NCBI GenBank assembly: GCA_958510825.1 | Contig: OY294048.1 | Span: 12,851,589 to 12,915,588 of the forward strand | Length of the DNA stretch: 64,000 bases | Reading direction: 5' to 3' | DNA from: Brachypterus glaber | Lineage: Eukaryota > Arthropoda > Insecta > Coleoptera > Kateretidae | Part shown: piece by piece, positions 11,416-23,006 of the stretch | Position numbering within the stretch: the stretch's first letter is position 1 | Layout: the number at the start of each line of letters is the position of its first letter | Made by a program: the position numbers and the translations under genes | The notes under the pieces: model-generated | What the model was told of the DNA's origin: nothing | The model's database searches: none | Seen by the model: only the letters and a program-made list of their open reading frames with translations

Positions 11416-12049
11416 TCGTCGTTTGTTTCTGTTCATTTTTCGACTTCTACTGTGTTTTAATTGTTTTTTTTTGCTGCATTTGTTTATGTTTAAACATGAC
11501 CTGTATTATTGCTTTATGAGAAGCAAAGGGTCAGTCCCTGGTGTACTCAAAGTAGGTGTACAAAATTCCGAAATTCAAACATTCTTATAAAATTTTAAAA
11601 AAAATCTATTTCGACGTTTCTTCGTAGATATTTATGATTTTTTATTGCATTTTTTACAATTTTTATTTGACACATAAAACTAAGGTTAAAAAATACTTGT
11701 CAAAAACAACAATAATAGTGCGCATGTGCACGTTTATCGCAGATGCACAAGGCACACTTTTCCGCAACGACTTTGGAGGTCTTTCCTTGTCTATGAATAA
11801 AGTGCTACTTTGACCTTAAATTCGGATTCAGCAACTAAAAATACATAAGAACACTATGGTTTCGAAAACGGGTATTTGACCTTTTTTGTGTGGCTGTTTA
11901 ATAAAGAGCTTTACATAAGGCTATATTATCCCCCTCCCCCATCGTAACGCATTAAAAATAGATTTTTTCTTCAGCGTACTAAAATGTTCATATTTTATAA
12001 CTGAACACACTAGTTAGAAGTGATCTATTTTTTTACAGTAAAAAAAATG

Positions 12050-12605
12050 AGTTTATTGTTGTACGCCGTAAAAAAAAGTTAGTTAGTAAAACCACCACTG
12101 GCGGCAGCACTCTTTGACTTTGATGACAGCCATACTTCAAACTTGTTTGTTTATTATGTTGACTCGAGATTCTGTGCAAAAACCTTGTGTGAAATTGATT
12201 AAAAATGATTGAAGAAGAATATGTGGTTTATACACCTACAAATATCTCCGAAATTGCAAATGCTACATTAGACAAGTTACCATCGAAATCGCGAAAAGTG
12301 TACCATTCAGCCTCAGAAAAAAAATTAAAATAAGCTAAGGAAGGTTTAAGTTTATTTCTAAAGGGTTTTATTAGCCTATTTTAATAAAAAAAACATACTT
12401 TATTACTGAATAAATTAAACTCAAAAAATAATATTTAAAAAATAAATATAGGATGCTTGAAGAAAAAATTGTATGTTTCACTCAGAGGAAAAGTGCTTTT
12501 TTTGACTCGTCTGTAGTTTCCGGACTCTGCTTCGCTTCGTCCGTAAATTCTACAGACTAGTAAAAAAAAGCTTCACTTTTTCTCTTAGTAAAACAATATA
12601 CTATT
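12050..12605 (+). mobile_element. Repeat carrying a recombinase-like leader, copy 1
   Basis: This sequence is present a second time on the opposite strand at 33270-33725. Matching segments include the TTGTTGTACG start, the CTCTTTGACTTTGATGA region, the small coding start at 12205, ATAGGATGCTTGAAG, and a palindromic tail (12473-12600) in which CTCAGAGGAAAAGTGC faces GCTTCACTTTTTCTCTTAG. Copy 1 retains about 110 bp after the coding start that copy 2 lacks. Confidence 0.75.
12205..12333 (+). pseudogene. Short coding start, possibly Crypton/tyrosine-recombinase-like
   Basis: The 42-codon frame begins MIEEEYVVYTPTNISEIANA and continues to LPSKSRKVYHSASEKK before a stop. The block ANATLDKLPSKSRKVY resembles the opening of a widespread insect protein family related to Crypton tyrosine recombinases, where an A-x-x-x-LP-x-KS-x-x-x-Y block precedes the core-binding domain. 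I compared this from general recognition, not a search. The rest of such a protein is absent and the sequence soon becomes non-coding. Copy 2 (33434-33508, minus) keeps the first ~25 residues with V/M, I/L and T/I changes. Conservation of the start codon context in both copies suggests descent from a once-coding element. It could equally be a captured first exon of a host gene. Confidence 0.45.
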
Positions 12606-13440
12606 TAACAGTATCTTTAAATTTCCGATTTATGAAAAGTTGTAGAAAAAGCAAGATATGAAACAATTTTTTATGGTAATGGAATTCAATTATATCATAT
12701 TAATTGTTTATACAATAGCATTTCCCACCCAGGATTTTCGAGATTTTGAACAATAAAGATTATATACATTATAACATTTGATAACACTAGTTTACAAACT
12801 AAACATTTTTCCATTCCTAAATCCCTAAATAACTATTTATTTTTAACATTGTCTTGTATATTTTTACCCGCTGAATCCGAATCCGTCAAGAGAAATAATT
12901 TAAATTGGCGAATATCGGAGATATGCCTCGATAGGATCATAGTTAAAATTATTGTTTCTTATTTTTTCTTAACTGGTTTTTGCGGTGTTTTTGAGGTGGC
13001 TTAAACCTAATTTAATGTTAAAAATGTAATATGCAATAAAGCGAATTATAAAAAGTCCAAATGGGGACATTTATTATTTAGTTAGTTTTTAATTAGGTAA
13101 TTAGTTTTTTGTATATGCATATGAACCGATGAGAGCAAGAAGGGAAAGATTGCACTCGATCCAACTTTCGGAAATTAACAAAAAACTTTATAGCAACCAA
13201 ACCATAAGCCCAATAAAGAAAGACAACATTACAAAATTATTTATCGTAACCATAGTAACAATGTTTAAAAGTGGTTTCTTTTTAAAACCTTTCTTCTTTC
13301 CCTTCTTGATCTCAACTGAGTAAAGTTTTAGGATAATTAAAAAAAAAACATTTTTTACTGTTAATTACAAGACTGTCTTGTATTTAAACAAATAACAGAT
13401 TATATAAGTCATATATACATGCTTAAATTTAAATAATATA
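12606..13440. other. AT-rich stretch, no gene
   Basis: No gene recognised. The 64-codon frame at 13129-13323 has no supporting feature and is judged random. Confidence 0.4.
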
Positions 13441-14155
13441 TACAGAGCGGTCCAAAAGTCACCACCCCCTCTTAACTTTTGAACCAGTTGAGATATCGAC
13501 TTCAAATTTGGAATTTTTAAATAAGACAACTTAAACTATCTTTTAGCATGTATTTAATACTTTCAGCTCTTAAAATGTGGGCAGGGGGCATGGGGGCACA
13601 TTTTTTAAATGGAAAGGGGGGTCTTGTAATACATTATTTTAAAGCTTATAAAATTCTCCATTTAACTCCATATTTTTAAATTAAAAAAAAATTGGGTTTA
13701 AAATGGGGTTGAAAATGGGTATTCATGTCAAAATTCCTCTAAAAAAAACAAATAATTTTTTAAAAATGCCTAATTTCATCATAAAAAAATGTTAATTATA
13801 CTTTTAAACTAATTTTAGTTGACATAAATAAAAATTTATTAAAAAACTTAAAAAATCGAATGTTTTAGCACAAAAAATTGAAAAATTAAAACCTTAAAAA
13901 ACATTTTTAAAAAATTTAAAAATGTTAGTTTAAATAGAGAATTTTATAAGCTTTAAAATAATGTATCACACGACCCCCATTTCCATTAAAAAAAATGTCC
14001 CCCCATGCCCCCCTGCCCACATTTTAAGAGCTGAAAATATTAAATATATGCTAAAAGATAGTTTAAGTTGTCTTATTTAAGAGTTCTAAATTTGAAGTCG
14101 ATATCTCAACTCGTTCAAAAGTTGAAAGGGGGGGTGACTTTTGGACCGCACTGTA
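13441..14155. mobile_element. Fold-back element FB2 (TA|CAGAGCGGTCC ends)
   Basis: A near-perfect ~715-bp palindrome. TACAGAGCGGTCCAAAAGTC faces GACTTTTGGACCGCACTGTA, flanked by TA-rich sequence. The inner arms (AAATTTGGAATT.., ACTTTCAGCTCTTAAAATG, GGGGGTCTTGTAATAC) are shared with the elements at 6172 and 58193, which have different outermost ends. Non-coding and non-autonomous; TA target suggests the Tc1/mariner superfamily. Confidence 0.88.
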
Positions 14156-14246
14156 TATATACATATACATATACATTCTTAACCTATTGCTTAGGTTTTT
14201 AGTCCTTACTCTTACTCAAAGTCATCATCTCTTTCTCTTTTGGTAA

Positions 14247-14389
14247 GGAAACGTTCAAGTATTACGTAACGCTAATTTTGATCATTTTGGACCCCCACCA
14301 AACGATATTTTCCTATACCATTAACATGGGCGTTACACTCCAAAATGACCCCCCCCCCTAGGAGCGCTACGTAATACTTGAACGTTTCC
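14247..14389. mobile_element. PIF/Harbinger-like MITE (143 bp)
   Basis: GGAAACGTTCAAGTATTACG at the left faces CGTAATACTTGAACGTTTCC at the right. A 3-bp TAA duplication flanks it (14244-14246 and 14390-14392). A TWA target duplication is characteristic of PIF/Harbinger elements. Related copies lie at 20615, 25515, 31400 and 52590. Confidence 0.85.
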
Positions 14390-14689
14390 TAAGTTAAAAA
14401 AATATTCATACTTTATGAAAGTCCTGGAATGTTTCCCTTCTTAGTCTCAGTCACATATTTAATGTGTCAACAGATGTGTTTCAAAGCAGAGAACAAAATG
14501 GCTATCTCAGCCAATTTCGTCTAAAAAGTGCAATTTTTCCTTTCTTGCTCTCACCTGTTCAAATGCATATAGTGGATTTTTGATTTTTTACGTTAGATTT
14601 GGCTTTGTAAATTAATGGCGACATTAAAAATCCCTCTTACCACTTTTTTTAGAAGAATAAATTAAAATTATTTAAAATTTTCCTCCATT

Positions 14690-15010
14690 TTGAATCCACC
14701 ATATTGATTTTTTAAACTATATCAGTAAATTCGGTTTCAGCAACCACAAATACCCCCGATAGATTTGTGTCTACAAAAATCGTGACATCAGACAGACGGA
14801 CGGACATTTAAAAAACAAGTTGCTTATTTTTTCATCCAAACATATTTATATCCAAGAATTTTTTTCCTATAACGATTTTTGAAATTCTTTGAAAATTCGA
14901 AACTACTCTGATAAAACATTTTATTTGTGTCAACAAAATATTTGGTTGGACTTTTAATTATATCAGTGTTCGTACGATATTATTCTAGCGCGGGCGCTGT
15001 GAATAATATA
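14690..15010 (-). repeat. Dispersed repeat F (diverged copy)
   Basis: Includes GTGACATCAGACAGACGGAC, TTATATCCAAGAATTTTTT, AAATTCGAAACTAC and a hairpin-like TATTCTAGCGCGGGCGCTG..AATA tip. The same order is seen at 42565-42915 and 63230-63400 and, reversed, at 29.7 and 31.0 kb. A GTG-initiated frame with a hydrophobic start that crosses this segment (14927-15169) is not a credible eukaryotic gene. Confidence 0.65.
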
Positions 15011-15270
15011 AAAATAAGTTTAAGACAAAAACCTTGTAAACTAGCGTTTTACATAACATTTGATAATCGTTCAAATCCGATAAAATCTGAAGTGTATTGT
15101 GAGATACAAGGACAGAAATCTTTTTGCGAAAGCCCCAACAAAATTACAACAATTGGTTGTAAACAATAATAAAAATCAACGTTAATTTATTACTTATTTA
15201 TAGAGAAATTGAAGTAAAGTATTAACAATGTTTTTAGACATGCAGGGCCAGATTTCCCATCAGGCAATTG

Positions 15271-16369
15271 CCTAGTCAAGGTATTTTTTGCAAATTTTAA
15301 CTTTTTGTTTCCGACCCCTGATTTTTTTTTCATAAATTATTTAAATACACCATAACAAGTAATTTAGGAAAAAATTTAAAAAAATCATTCGGCCCGATCA
15401 TTTTTTTACGTTTTTTCTATTTTTTTATAATATGTACATATATTCTACTTGAACTTCAATATATATTTTAGATATAATAATAAAGTTATTATTTATCATC
15501 ACTACATTAGAAAAATGCTTATCTTCAACTCCAAAGGGTGTAACTTTTTGCTAACGCTTCATTGTTTTATGGGCGAAGTTGATCGAAAAATAAAAAAAAA
15601 ATTGCATATTCGGACTTTTAATGCCATAAAACGCCGAGAAAATGTGAAAAAAGTGGGTGTTAAAAAATATCGGCCTGTCTATCCTCTGACTATAAACTTT
15701 GTAACTTTTAAACGAAAGGTTTGGACTTTTTCAGGACCTTCGTAGTTTGCCTGATGTCAAATATGGTTAACATTGGAGAGCAGCAACGAGGAAAAGGGGT
15801 CAAACACCAATATTTTTGGCGATAACTGGCTTATTATTGATCGAAAGATAACAATTCTTATCTACAACAAAATTAATTAAAATTTTAGTAAAAAATAAAA
15901 AAATACTTTTTATCTGTGCAAGAATTTTTATCCTACAGTGAAAGAATTTTTTAAATCGGACCTTTCGTTTAAAAGTTACAAGGTTTATAGAGGGCAGACA
16001 GACCGATGTTTTTAACAACCACTTTTTTCACATTTTCTCGAAGTTTTATGTTATGACATTTTAAGTGCGAATATGCAAAGAAAAATTGATTTTTCCGTCG
16101 ACTTCGCCCATAAAACGCTAGAAAAAAATATAAGCCCTTTGGCGTTAGAGATAAGCATTTTTGCAATGTAGTGATAAATAATAACTTTATTATTATATAT
16201 TGAAGTTCAAGTACCTAATATATTACTTGAACTTAATATGTATGTATGTTAATTATAATATTTTTTTTATATTTGCCTAAATTACTTGTTATGGTGTGTT
16301 TAAACAATTTATGAGAAAAATCAGAGGTCGTAAACAAAAAGTTAAAATTTGCAAAAAACCACCGTGCTA
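15271..16369. mobile_element. Long fold-back element (about 1.1 kb)
   Basis: Arms of ~490 bp (15271-15760 and 15955-16369) pair around a ~190-bp spacer. AATTTTAACTTTTTGTTTCC near 15294 faces its complement near 16340, and the segment around 15700 faces that around 15965. The left side begins just inside CAGGGCCAGATTTCCC (15245), a hAT-like terminus, but no matching right terminus is visible. Frames at 15449, 15800 and 15969 are arm artefacts. Confidence 0.8.
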
Positions 16370-16967
16370 GTATTATACTGGGCATTTAAGGGGGTGGCCA
16401 GGCCCAGACACAGGGGTCACAGGACAAACCAAGTAACCGGGAATGACCCTCCGGGAACCCTGGCGCGCCATGGAAATACTTCCATTGTCATTAAAACTTA
16501 AGACGCGAACTATTTTCATAATATACTATTATGTGTTCCATATAAAAATCCAAACCTGAAAAAAAAAACAGAAAATTAATTAAACTTAAAATCTCTGTAT
16601 TTTTCAATATTATTATTAAAGTTATAATGTAAATTGTTTTCATAATTTCATAATATTTGCACGTATGATCGTGATGATCTGGCTGATGAGCTTAATGATT
16701 TATCTTTATAATTTAATTAGGGTGGGCCTTAAAATAGAACATAATAGGCACAAATACAGGGTGATTTGTTTTATGGTCGTCCCTCTCTAAATCTTTTTCG
16801 AGTTTGGTGAAAATTAGGAAAAAAGACAAAACTCCATAATCAATGTTTCCAAGTTTAACTTTGTATATGATTGATCAGCCTTTAGTAAAAACTTTTTAAA
16901 TAAAGAATTCTCGGTTACATTTGGCATAAAAAAATAAAAAAATATTTGAGAAGTGTATTTTCAAAAG
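16370..16967. other. G/C-rich patch and AT-rich spacer
   Basis: 16380-16475 is unusually G/C-rich for this window (GGGGGTGGCCAGGCCC, CCGGGAACCCTGGCGCGCC) but encodes nothing recognisable. A TACAGGGTGATTTG string at ~16755 resembles an isolated fold-back terminus. No gene. Confidence 0.4.
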
Positions 16968-17462
16968 GGGATATTTACAATTTTTGATTTTTTCAGACTT
17001 GGATCTGTTTATCTGTGCTAAAATGCATACATTATATTAGTCACCCCAAACCGAAAAAGAACGCGATATATTCTTAGTAAATAACATTTGAAAAATTATG
17101 TTCCTTCAAAAGGGGATATTTACAAAATAAAATATAGAGGATAACATTGCTACTTGTTATTATTTTATTTTCCATTGTCCTAATAAAATGTATATAAAAC
17201 AAAAGCGAATATCTATTAACAGTAGAAAGAACAAAAGGGGATTCAATCAAATAGATCTTTTAAAAGGGGATATTTTAAATTTTTGGAAGTTAATATCATC
17301 AAAATTAAAGGTCAAGTATTATTTCTAAATATGGTGTTTTAACAGGAGTTTTACATACTTTCTAAACAGTCAGCCCCCTAATCTGCAAAGATAATGGTAT
17401 TGAATCAGATAGTTCTTTCCATTCCTCAAAAAAGAGATAAGATGTAGATATCCCCTTTTGAA
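16968..17462. repeat. Recurring AAAAGGGGATATTT motif
   Basis: The string AAAAGGGGATATTTACAA or a close variant occurs near 16968, 17108, 17233 (shortened) and 17263, and inverted as ATATCCCCTTTTGAAAAG near 17448. The surrounding sequence is not obviously repeated. It may be a decayed low-copy tandem element. Confidence 0.5.
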
Positions 17463-17639
17463 AAGACTCCACATTTGTCCAAGGGCTGCGGCCCAATCAG
17501 CTTCAGGAAAAAATCACAAAATTTACGGGCCTCATTTATAGCCCTGAAGCAAGCTTCTAGTTTTTCTGGCCCCTATTTAAAAATTGGAAAAAAAAGTAAA
17601 TTTTGTATCCTAGAATATTTAGCTGATTAAAAAAAAGAT

Positions 17640-17790
17640 ACTCACCTGTGGTGAAATCTTTAACCCTGAGCAGAAAATTTTGATGACTAAAAAAAAAGCT
17701 TTAACCCTGGCACAAAATTTTGAGAAGTAAAAAAGGCCTCACCTCTGAAAAAAGCTTTACCCCCGGCCGAAAATTTTGATGAAAAAGTGC
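17640..17790. repeat. AAGCTTTAACCCTGG-type short repeats
   Basis: Three imperfect units of an AAAAAGCTTTaCCCTGgC..AAAATTTTGATGA.. pattern. Related strings (AAAAAGCTTTGTCCCTGAC, TTTCTACCAAACTTGGCGCC) recur at 26.1, 30.1, 33.8, 54.0 and 59.6 kb, two of them inside hAT-like MITEs. Confidence 0.5.
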
Positions 17791-17807
17791 AAACCAAGCG
17801 AATTACT

Positions 17808-18143
17808 TTTTTATCCAATACATACAGATAATAAGACAATTACCAGCTTTATTGTAAATAGATAAACTCAATAATAACTCCCGCGTGGCTTTTAATTTAT
17901 TGAGTGGATAATTATTTATTTTACCCACTCAACTGTCACTTCTCAAATTATTTTCTTGTAAATGTCATTAAAATTTTTAATAAAAATAAGAATTCCTAAG
18001 CTATTTATTGGATAAAACCTTGTATGGCACTCATGGGTAAACCGATATTGCCCTCTCGAAAATTAACGTGCTTGGCTGACGCCTCGCAGGTTAATTTTCT
18101 CATGAACAATATCTTACTTTACCCACTAGTACCATAAATAACT
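17808..18143 (-). mobile_element. R330 family, copy 1
   Basis: A ~335-bp unit, inverted relative to the copy at 18461. Hallmarks on the minus strand are AGTTATTTATGGTACTAGTG at the start, an internal hairpin (GGGTAAAGTAAGATATTG.. against ..CAATATCGGTTTACCC) whose core is AAAATTAACCTGC/GCAGGTTAATTTT, the palindrome GAGTGGGTAAAATAAATAAT.., and TATTGGATAAAA at the end. Classification is unknown and it is non-coding. Confidence 0.8.
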
Positions 18144-18460
18144 TTTAAAAGGCATATCGACGGCGCCTTTCTGAGCAAGCGCCATGAACCCCCTCACTTA
18201 ATTCATGCAAAGGCTGATACTGCGTGAGTACACCCCATATATTGGAAAATACTAAAATAATAATAATAATAAAAAATACTCTGTATGTATATGAATAAAG
18301 AATTAATCGATTAATTAGCACAATTATTGATGCACCTAATGTGATATTTCTTAACATGTAGGTATACATGCAAATTAATTATACATAATTATAGTCTGTC
18401 TTATACTATTTGAAACATAATTATGTTAAAGGATATTCCTGCGAGCCTGACTAGCGAAAT
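18144..18460. other. Spacer between inverted R330 copies
   Basis: Unique AT-rich sequence with (AAT) runs near 18258. No gene. It forms the loop of a ~990-bp inverted repeat made by the two R330 copies. Confidence 0.5.
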
Positions 18461-18795
18461 AGTTATTTATGGTACTAGTGGGTAAAGTAAGATATTGCCC
18501 ATGAGAAAATTAACCTGCGAGGCGTCAGACAAGCAGGTTAATTTTCGAGAGGGCAATATCGGTTTACCCATGAGTGCCATACAAGGTTTTAACCAATAAA
18601 TAGCTTAGGAACTCATATTTTTATTAAAAATTTTAATGACATTTACAAGAAAATAATTTGACAAGTGACAGTTGAGTGGGTAAAATAAATAATTATCCAC
18701 TCAATAAAGTAAAAGCCACGCGGAGGTTATTATTGAGTTTATCTATTTAAAATAAAGCTGGTAATTGTCTTATTATCTGTATGTATTGGATAAAA
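18461..18795 (+). mobile_element. R330 family, copy 2
   Basis: Most regular copy, with all hallmarks of the family. The internal hairpin spans ~18475-18570. Its AAAATTAACCTGC arms are 13 bp, separated by 14 bp. Opposed to copy 1, giving a large inverted repeat. Confidence 0.85.
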
Positions 18796-19006
18796 GGTTT
18801 TTATTTTTTTGCAACAAATACTCTTTTACAAAATACCATAATAAAATCCTGTAATTTCAGAAGTGTTTTTCATACTCTCCAAACAGATGGAAATCTGAAA
18901 CTTGTATGAAACCTTAGTTTGCTGACGAGATAAGTCCGAAACCCCTGTAATCATTTACAAAATTGGCGAAGGCGCCACCATTGAAAATTGCCCCTTGGCT
19001 TAAATA

Positions 19007-19130
19007 CAGAGAGTGTCAAAAGTCCGCCACCCCTTTAACTTTTGGCTTAAGATATCAACTTGAAATTTGAAACACATAAATAACATAACCCAAATAATGT
19101 TTTGGTATAAGTTGGTTAACTGGTACATAT
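19007..19130. mobile_element. Truncated fold-back end (CAGAGAGTGTCAAAAGTCC)
   Basis: Begins after TA with CAGAGAGTGTCAAAAGTCCG and continues TTTAACTTTTGGCTTAAGAT. That matches, inverted, the right end at 61960-62032 and resembles FB2. No right arm is present here, so this is a fragment. Confidence 0.6.
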
Positions 19131-20614
19131 CGGTAACTGGAACATAGCCTTATATATTTTTTTATAGTGTAAACCATTTATTTCCAAACTTGGTATGTTG
19201 GTCCTACATGCTACCCTGCTTCCAGTGCAAGAGTAAAGGTAAGCCATTTTCCGTCGAAGTAAACCTAAATAAAATTTATTTTTTTATGATCAATTACACT
19301 TTACAGACTTTTTTAAAAAATTAACTGTGAGTAAGATTTTGACCACATTACAGTTCAAACGAGCATACAAATATATAAAATTAAATATGTATTCATGAAT
19401 TGCTTTATGGTATTTTGGGGTTAGGAATATGCATTCTATTTGGGGTAACTGGAGTATACAAAATTTCTAAAGAAAACTTTTCTAAAGAAAATAACTGAAA
19501 AGGATATTAGAGTTAAAACTACCAGTAGCTCTTCTGAGGAAGACGTCCGAAGTGAATTTGAAGATACTGGAGTAGAATTTGACTAAGTCGGCCTAACAGT
19601 AGTTGAAGGAGAATAATAATTGCAAAACTGTATTGTTTAACTTACAACTACCGTATTTTAGTTATATTGTCTATTATTAAATCCCCTTATCAATATATTT
19701 TGTATCTAATAAACTTGTTTTAAATACCTTTATTTTTAAAAAACACTACTAGTATATTAGGTATTCCTCATAGTTCCTTAATTTAAAAATTATAATTATG
19801 GGTTTTACACGAGTATTCTTCGAGTATTCTTGTTTTTCTGCTTTACTCTCCAAATTTAAAAAAAAATACACCAACATTTTTTGACTTTGACATTGATGTG
19901 GCAATAACAATATTGACACTAAATTTAACAAGTAAACGAATATTTGTCAAATGAAAGATAGTTCACAATGTAATTTTTTTTATAACCCAACTTTTTCAGT
20001 TTTGTTGAAATAAACTGTAGTTGAGGTTGAGCTGCAGCTACCCCAACTGTTTTATTTTAATATACCGTATTTTGACAATAAGAACCGGAATTTACTCAAA
20101 ATCTACGGGGTAGAAAATTTTTTAAATTGAAAATTCGGTTTTAGCACACAAAAACACATAAGACATGATAGGTTTAGTCCTTGGAGAAGAATTTTAATTT
20201 TTTTATTGTAGACCAGTGTTATTGGCAAACGCAATTTGTCGTAAGAAAATAACATTATTTTATCAACACGGTTTGCCATTATATTCTTATTTAAATGCAT
20301 TACACTGTAACGGTTACAGAATCTAGATACGTTTCTGTTTATCACGATTAAATTGTTGTCAGTATCGTCGTAATACGGAAAAATTACATAACCTACTCGG
20401 TGATCTAATAATTTTTTAATTTTCTGTTGTTTTTTTCAAAAAAAAAATTATTTTTTTAAAAATGAAAAAACAAATGAAAAAAGTTTTTTACGCCTTTTTA
20501 CCCCTTTACCACACTTATTACCTCGTTAGCAACTTATTATTTATACTTTTATTAATGATTTGCTACAAAATTAAAACGCACACTTCTAATTTATTTTAAT
20601 GCATGTCCTTTTAA
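19131..20614. other. AT-rich stretch, no gene
   Basis: No coding region recognised. Frames of 60-80 codons at 19749 and 20103 (minus) lack any motif or conservation. Confidence 0.4.
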
Positions 20615-20951
20615 GGGAACGTTCAAGTATTAGGTAACGCAAATTGTACCAAAATTCATACACTTCATACCCCGGTTCTCGCGTTATTGTAGATTATAGA
20701 GATTTCATATTTTGGCTACGTTCAAGTATTAGGTAACGCAAATTGTACCAAAATTCATACACTTCATACCCCGGTTCTCGCGTTATTGTAGATTATAGAG
20801 ATTTCATATTTTGGCTACCCCCCCTAATAGGGGGTGTGCTAGGGGGGTAGCCAAAATATGAAATCTCTACAGCCTTGAATAACGCGAGAACCGAGGTATG
20901 AAGTGTATGAATTTTGGTACATTTTGCGTTACGTAATATTTGAACGTTCCC
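20615..20951. mobile_element. PIF/Harbinger-like MITE with a duplicated arm
   Basis: GGGAACGTTCAAGTATTAGG faces TACGTAATATTTGAACGTTCCC; TAA flanks both sides (20612-20614, 20952-20954). The left arm contains a 99-bp segment (20619-20717) repeated in tandem without any visible difference at 20718-20816. It is either a very recent duplication or an assembly artefact. Confidence 0.88.
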
Positions 20952-21202
20952 TAACGGACCCTTTGCTGGAAAATTAAAGCGGGTCCTTCTAATTCATTTT
21001 TACCATCCCATCGCTAGGATATCAAAGCGGGTTCTTTAAATGTCTTTTAATGGGGGCCCCACTAAGTCATTCTTTACTGGACTTTTGCTAGAAAATCAAA
21101 GCAGGCCCTAATTTATTTTTTATGCTGGCCCTCTTCTATAAAATCGAAGCAGACCCTTATAATTTATTTTTACGGGCCCTTGCTAGAATAGAGGTACGGT
21201 CT

Positions 21203-21241
21203 GAGAAAGAGAGAGATAGAAAAAGTGAAAGAAAGGGAGAT

Positions 21242-21284
<43 letters not shown>
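21203..21284. repeat. GA-rich microsatellite
   Basis: (GA)n interrupted by A and T. It produces spurious RE-rich or LS-rich frames on both strands. The preceding ~200 bp contains four loose variants of AAAATCAAAGCGGGTCC. Confidence 0.9.
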
Positions 21285-21695
21285 CCCCTTCGATCATTAC
21301 GCGGCCCCTTAACGACCTTAGCGGTCCGGACCCTAAGTACCCAGTCCGCCACTAAAGTGTGCTTTTATATTGAATTAAATTTACTTAAAACATGTAAAAT
21401 GCTGCTGTATTTTACATAAAACATCCCCATTTCAGAAATCCCAGTGACAATATACCATTGTTCTACCTACATTAGAAAAAAATAATCCATATTTGTGCAA
21501 ATTGTTGACATTTCATTGTGGAACGCAATCTGTGAGTATAAAGATTTATCTAAAAAGTGTCGTCTTTATTGTTTATATTGCAAACAATAGATTTTTCTAT
21601 GCATAAAAAATCTGTGTGGAGATCGTCCGTTACACGGAAGAGTTTCGTAAGAAAACCAGGTCGTTCCTTACCGTTCGGTTGAAATTTAAAGACTG

Positions 21696-22028
21696 TACCG
21701 GGTGTCCCATATAAAAGGTACAACCCAAAAATTTCGGGCAGGTCGATTTTTGTTTCAATCGCCACCACCTCCCACTCCACCCATAAGTTTACCCATAATC
21801 ATCCTTTATGACTTAAAAATTTAATATTTTTGGGAAAGGAAATTTATTATTTTTAGGAAAGGAAGATTTTTCCTGAAACTATTGATTGGGAGGTGGTGGA
21901 GATATCAACAAAAAATGTCTCCCTTAAAACGAAAATCGACCTGTACGAGGATATTTTATAAAAAAAATAGTTTAAAAAATATCGAGAAAAATATTAAGGG
22001 CTGTACCTTTTATATGGGACACCCGGTA
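21696..22028. mobile_element. Fold-back MITE (TA|CCGGGTGTCCCAT ends)
   Basis: TACCGGGTGTCCCATATAAA faces TTTATATGGGACACCCGGTA over 333 bp. The inner AATCGCCACCACCTCCC faces GGGAGGTGGTGGAGAT. TA on both sides fits a Tc1/mariner-type target. The same terminus style occurs at 6882 and 58827. Confidence 0.85.
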
Positions 22029-22381
22029 TAAGTAATTAAAGTACTGTGTAAAGGCTGACATCGTTTGACCCTTTGTTTGGCCCTTGATTCGACGTTTTAT
22101 AAAGCTTTTTAAATAACCCTTAATTAAAGTATTTTATAAAAGGCTAGATTTCGATCGATCGACACTTTGTTCGGTGGTTCGTTATACAGGAGGGCAGTAT
22201 ACGAGGGGTTATACAAAAGGCTGTTTAAAGGACTACACGAAGGGTTATATAAAAGGTTAAAGAAAGGGATGTATAAAGGATAGCAAAATTCTGAGACTGA
22301 CCATTGTTGCATTTGACCCTTGATTCGGTCTTTCATAAACTTTTTAAACAGCCCTTTAAATATAGGGCTTTTTAAACAGCC
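22029..22381. repeat. Short AAAAGGCT/AAAGGG repeats
   Basis: Loose repeats such as TATACAAAAGGCTG, TATATAAAAGGTTA and TGTATAAAGGA, ending in AGCCCTTTAAATATAGGGCT. That last palindromic 20-mer recurs right after the element at 22382-23445. No gene. Confidence 0.5.
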
Positions 22382-22751
22382 CACACAGGTCCAGGATTGT
22401 TTCAAAAGTGGCAAAAAATAGTTTTCGTTAATTTCTGGTGATGTTTTTTATGAGGATCTCTTATTTAGATATAATATAATGTATTTTAAGTATATTAGTG
22501 ATATTAACCCGTCAACTGCCATGTGAGACAAGGAAAAAATTGTCAAATATGTTAGGTACTGTTTTGAGAGTTTATCGGAACCGATATTTGCTTCTATTTA
22601 TAAATATATAATGTGAAACAGAAGGTACATAACAAATAAAAATAAATAATTATTTTTTACTTACTCAAAGATGTTTTGGAGAGTGAGTAGGAAGTAAGAA
22701 GAAAGGTCTTTAGATGTCTGAAATGAAATACTATATACAAACAATAAAGGG

Positions 22752-22795
22752 AGATGGTGATGATGAAGATGATGATGATGATGATGATGATGATA
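22752..22795. repeat. GAT microsatellite
   Basis: A run of GATGAT units with one AAG interruption. Confidence 0.9.
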
Positions 22796-22838
22796 TTATT
22801 CTAATATATGATTTTAATTTTTTTTTACATTATTTTGT

Positions 22839-23006
22839 TTAATCACTTTCACTTCCGGATTGGTATTCTGTAATCGGATCTAAAAGCTCCAACATTTCTG
22901 GGTAAATTTTGCAGTATTTTTTTTGTGGTAAAGGTCTTAAGCTAGTTATAAAAGGATCTGAACTAACTAGCCATCTATTAACCAAATCGATGTTTGTTTC
23001 TTTAAT
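22839..23006 (-). pseudogene. C-terminal coding relic inside the TIR element
   Basis: On the minus strand a 55-codon frame reads KETNIDLVNRWLVSSDPFIT, continues through LRPLPQKKYCKIYPEMLELL, and ends ITEYQSGSESD before TAA. Directly upstream, in another frame, lies ESNQLKVFDVFKIWSKIKLK, which looks like the preceding segment after one or more frame-breaking changes. The amino-acid composition and acidic tail look protein-like. I do not recognise the family. Position inside a TIR element makes a transposase tail the natural guess, but a captured gene fragment is possible. Confidence 0.4.

Noticed and set aside
14927..15169. Small secreted-peptide-like frame (hydrophobic start, several Cys)
   Set aside because: It begins with GTG, not ATG, has an in-frame stop just upstream, and lies across a dispersed repeat.
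21122..21355. Arg/Glu-rich and Leu/Ser-rich frames on opposite strands
   Set aside because: Both are translations of a GA microsatellite.
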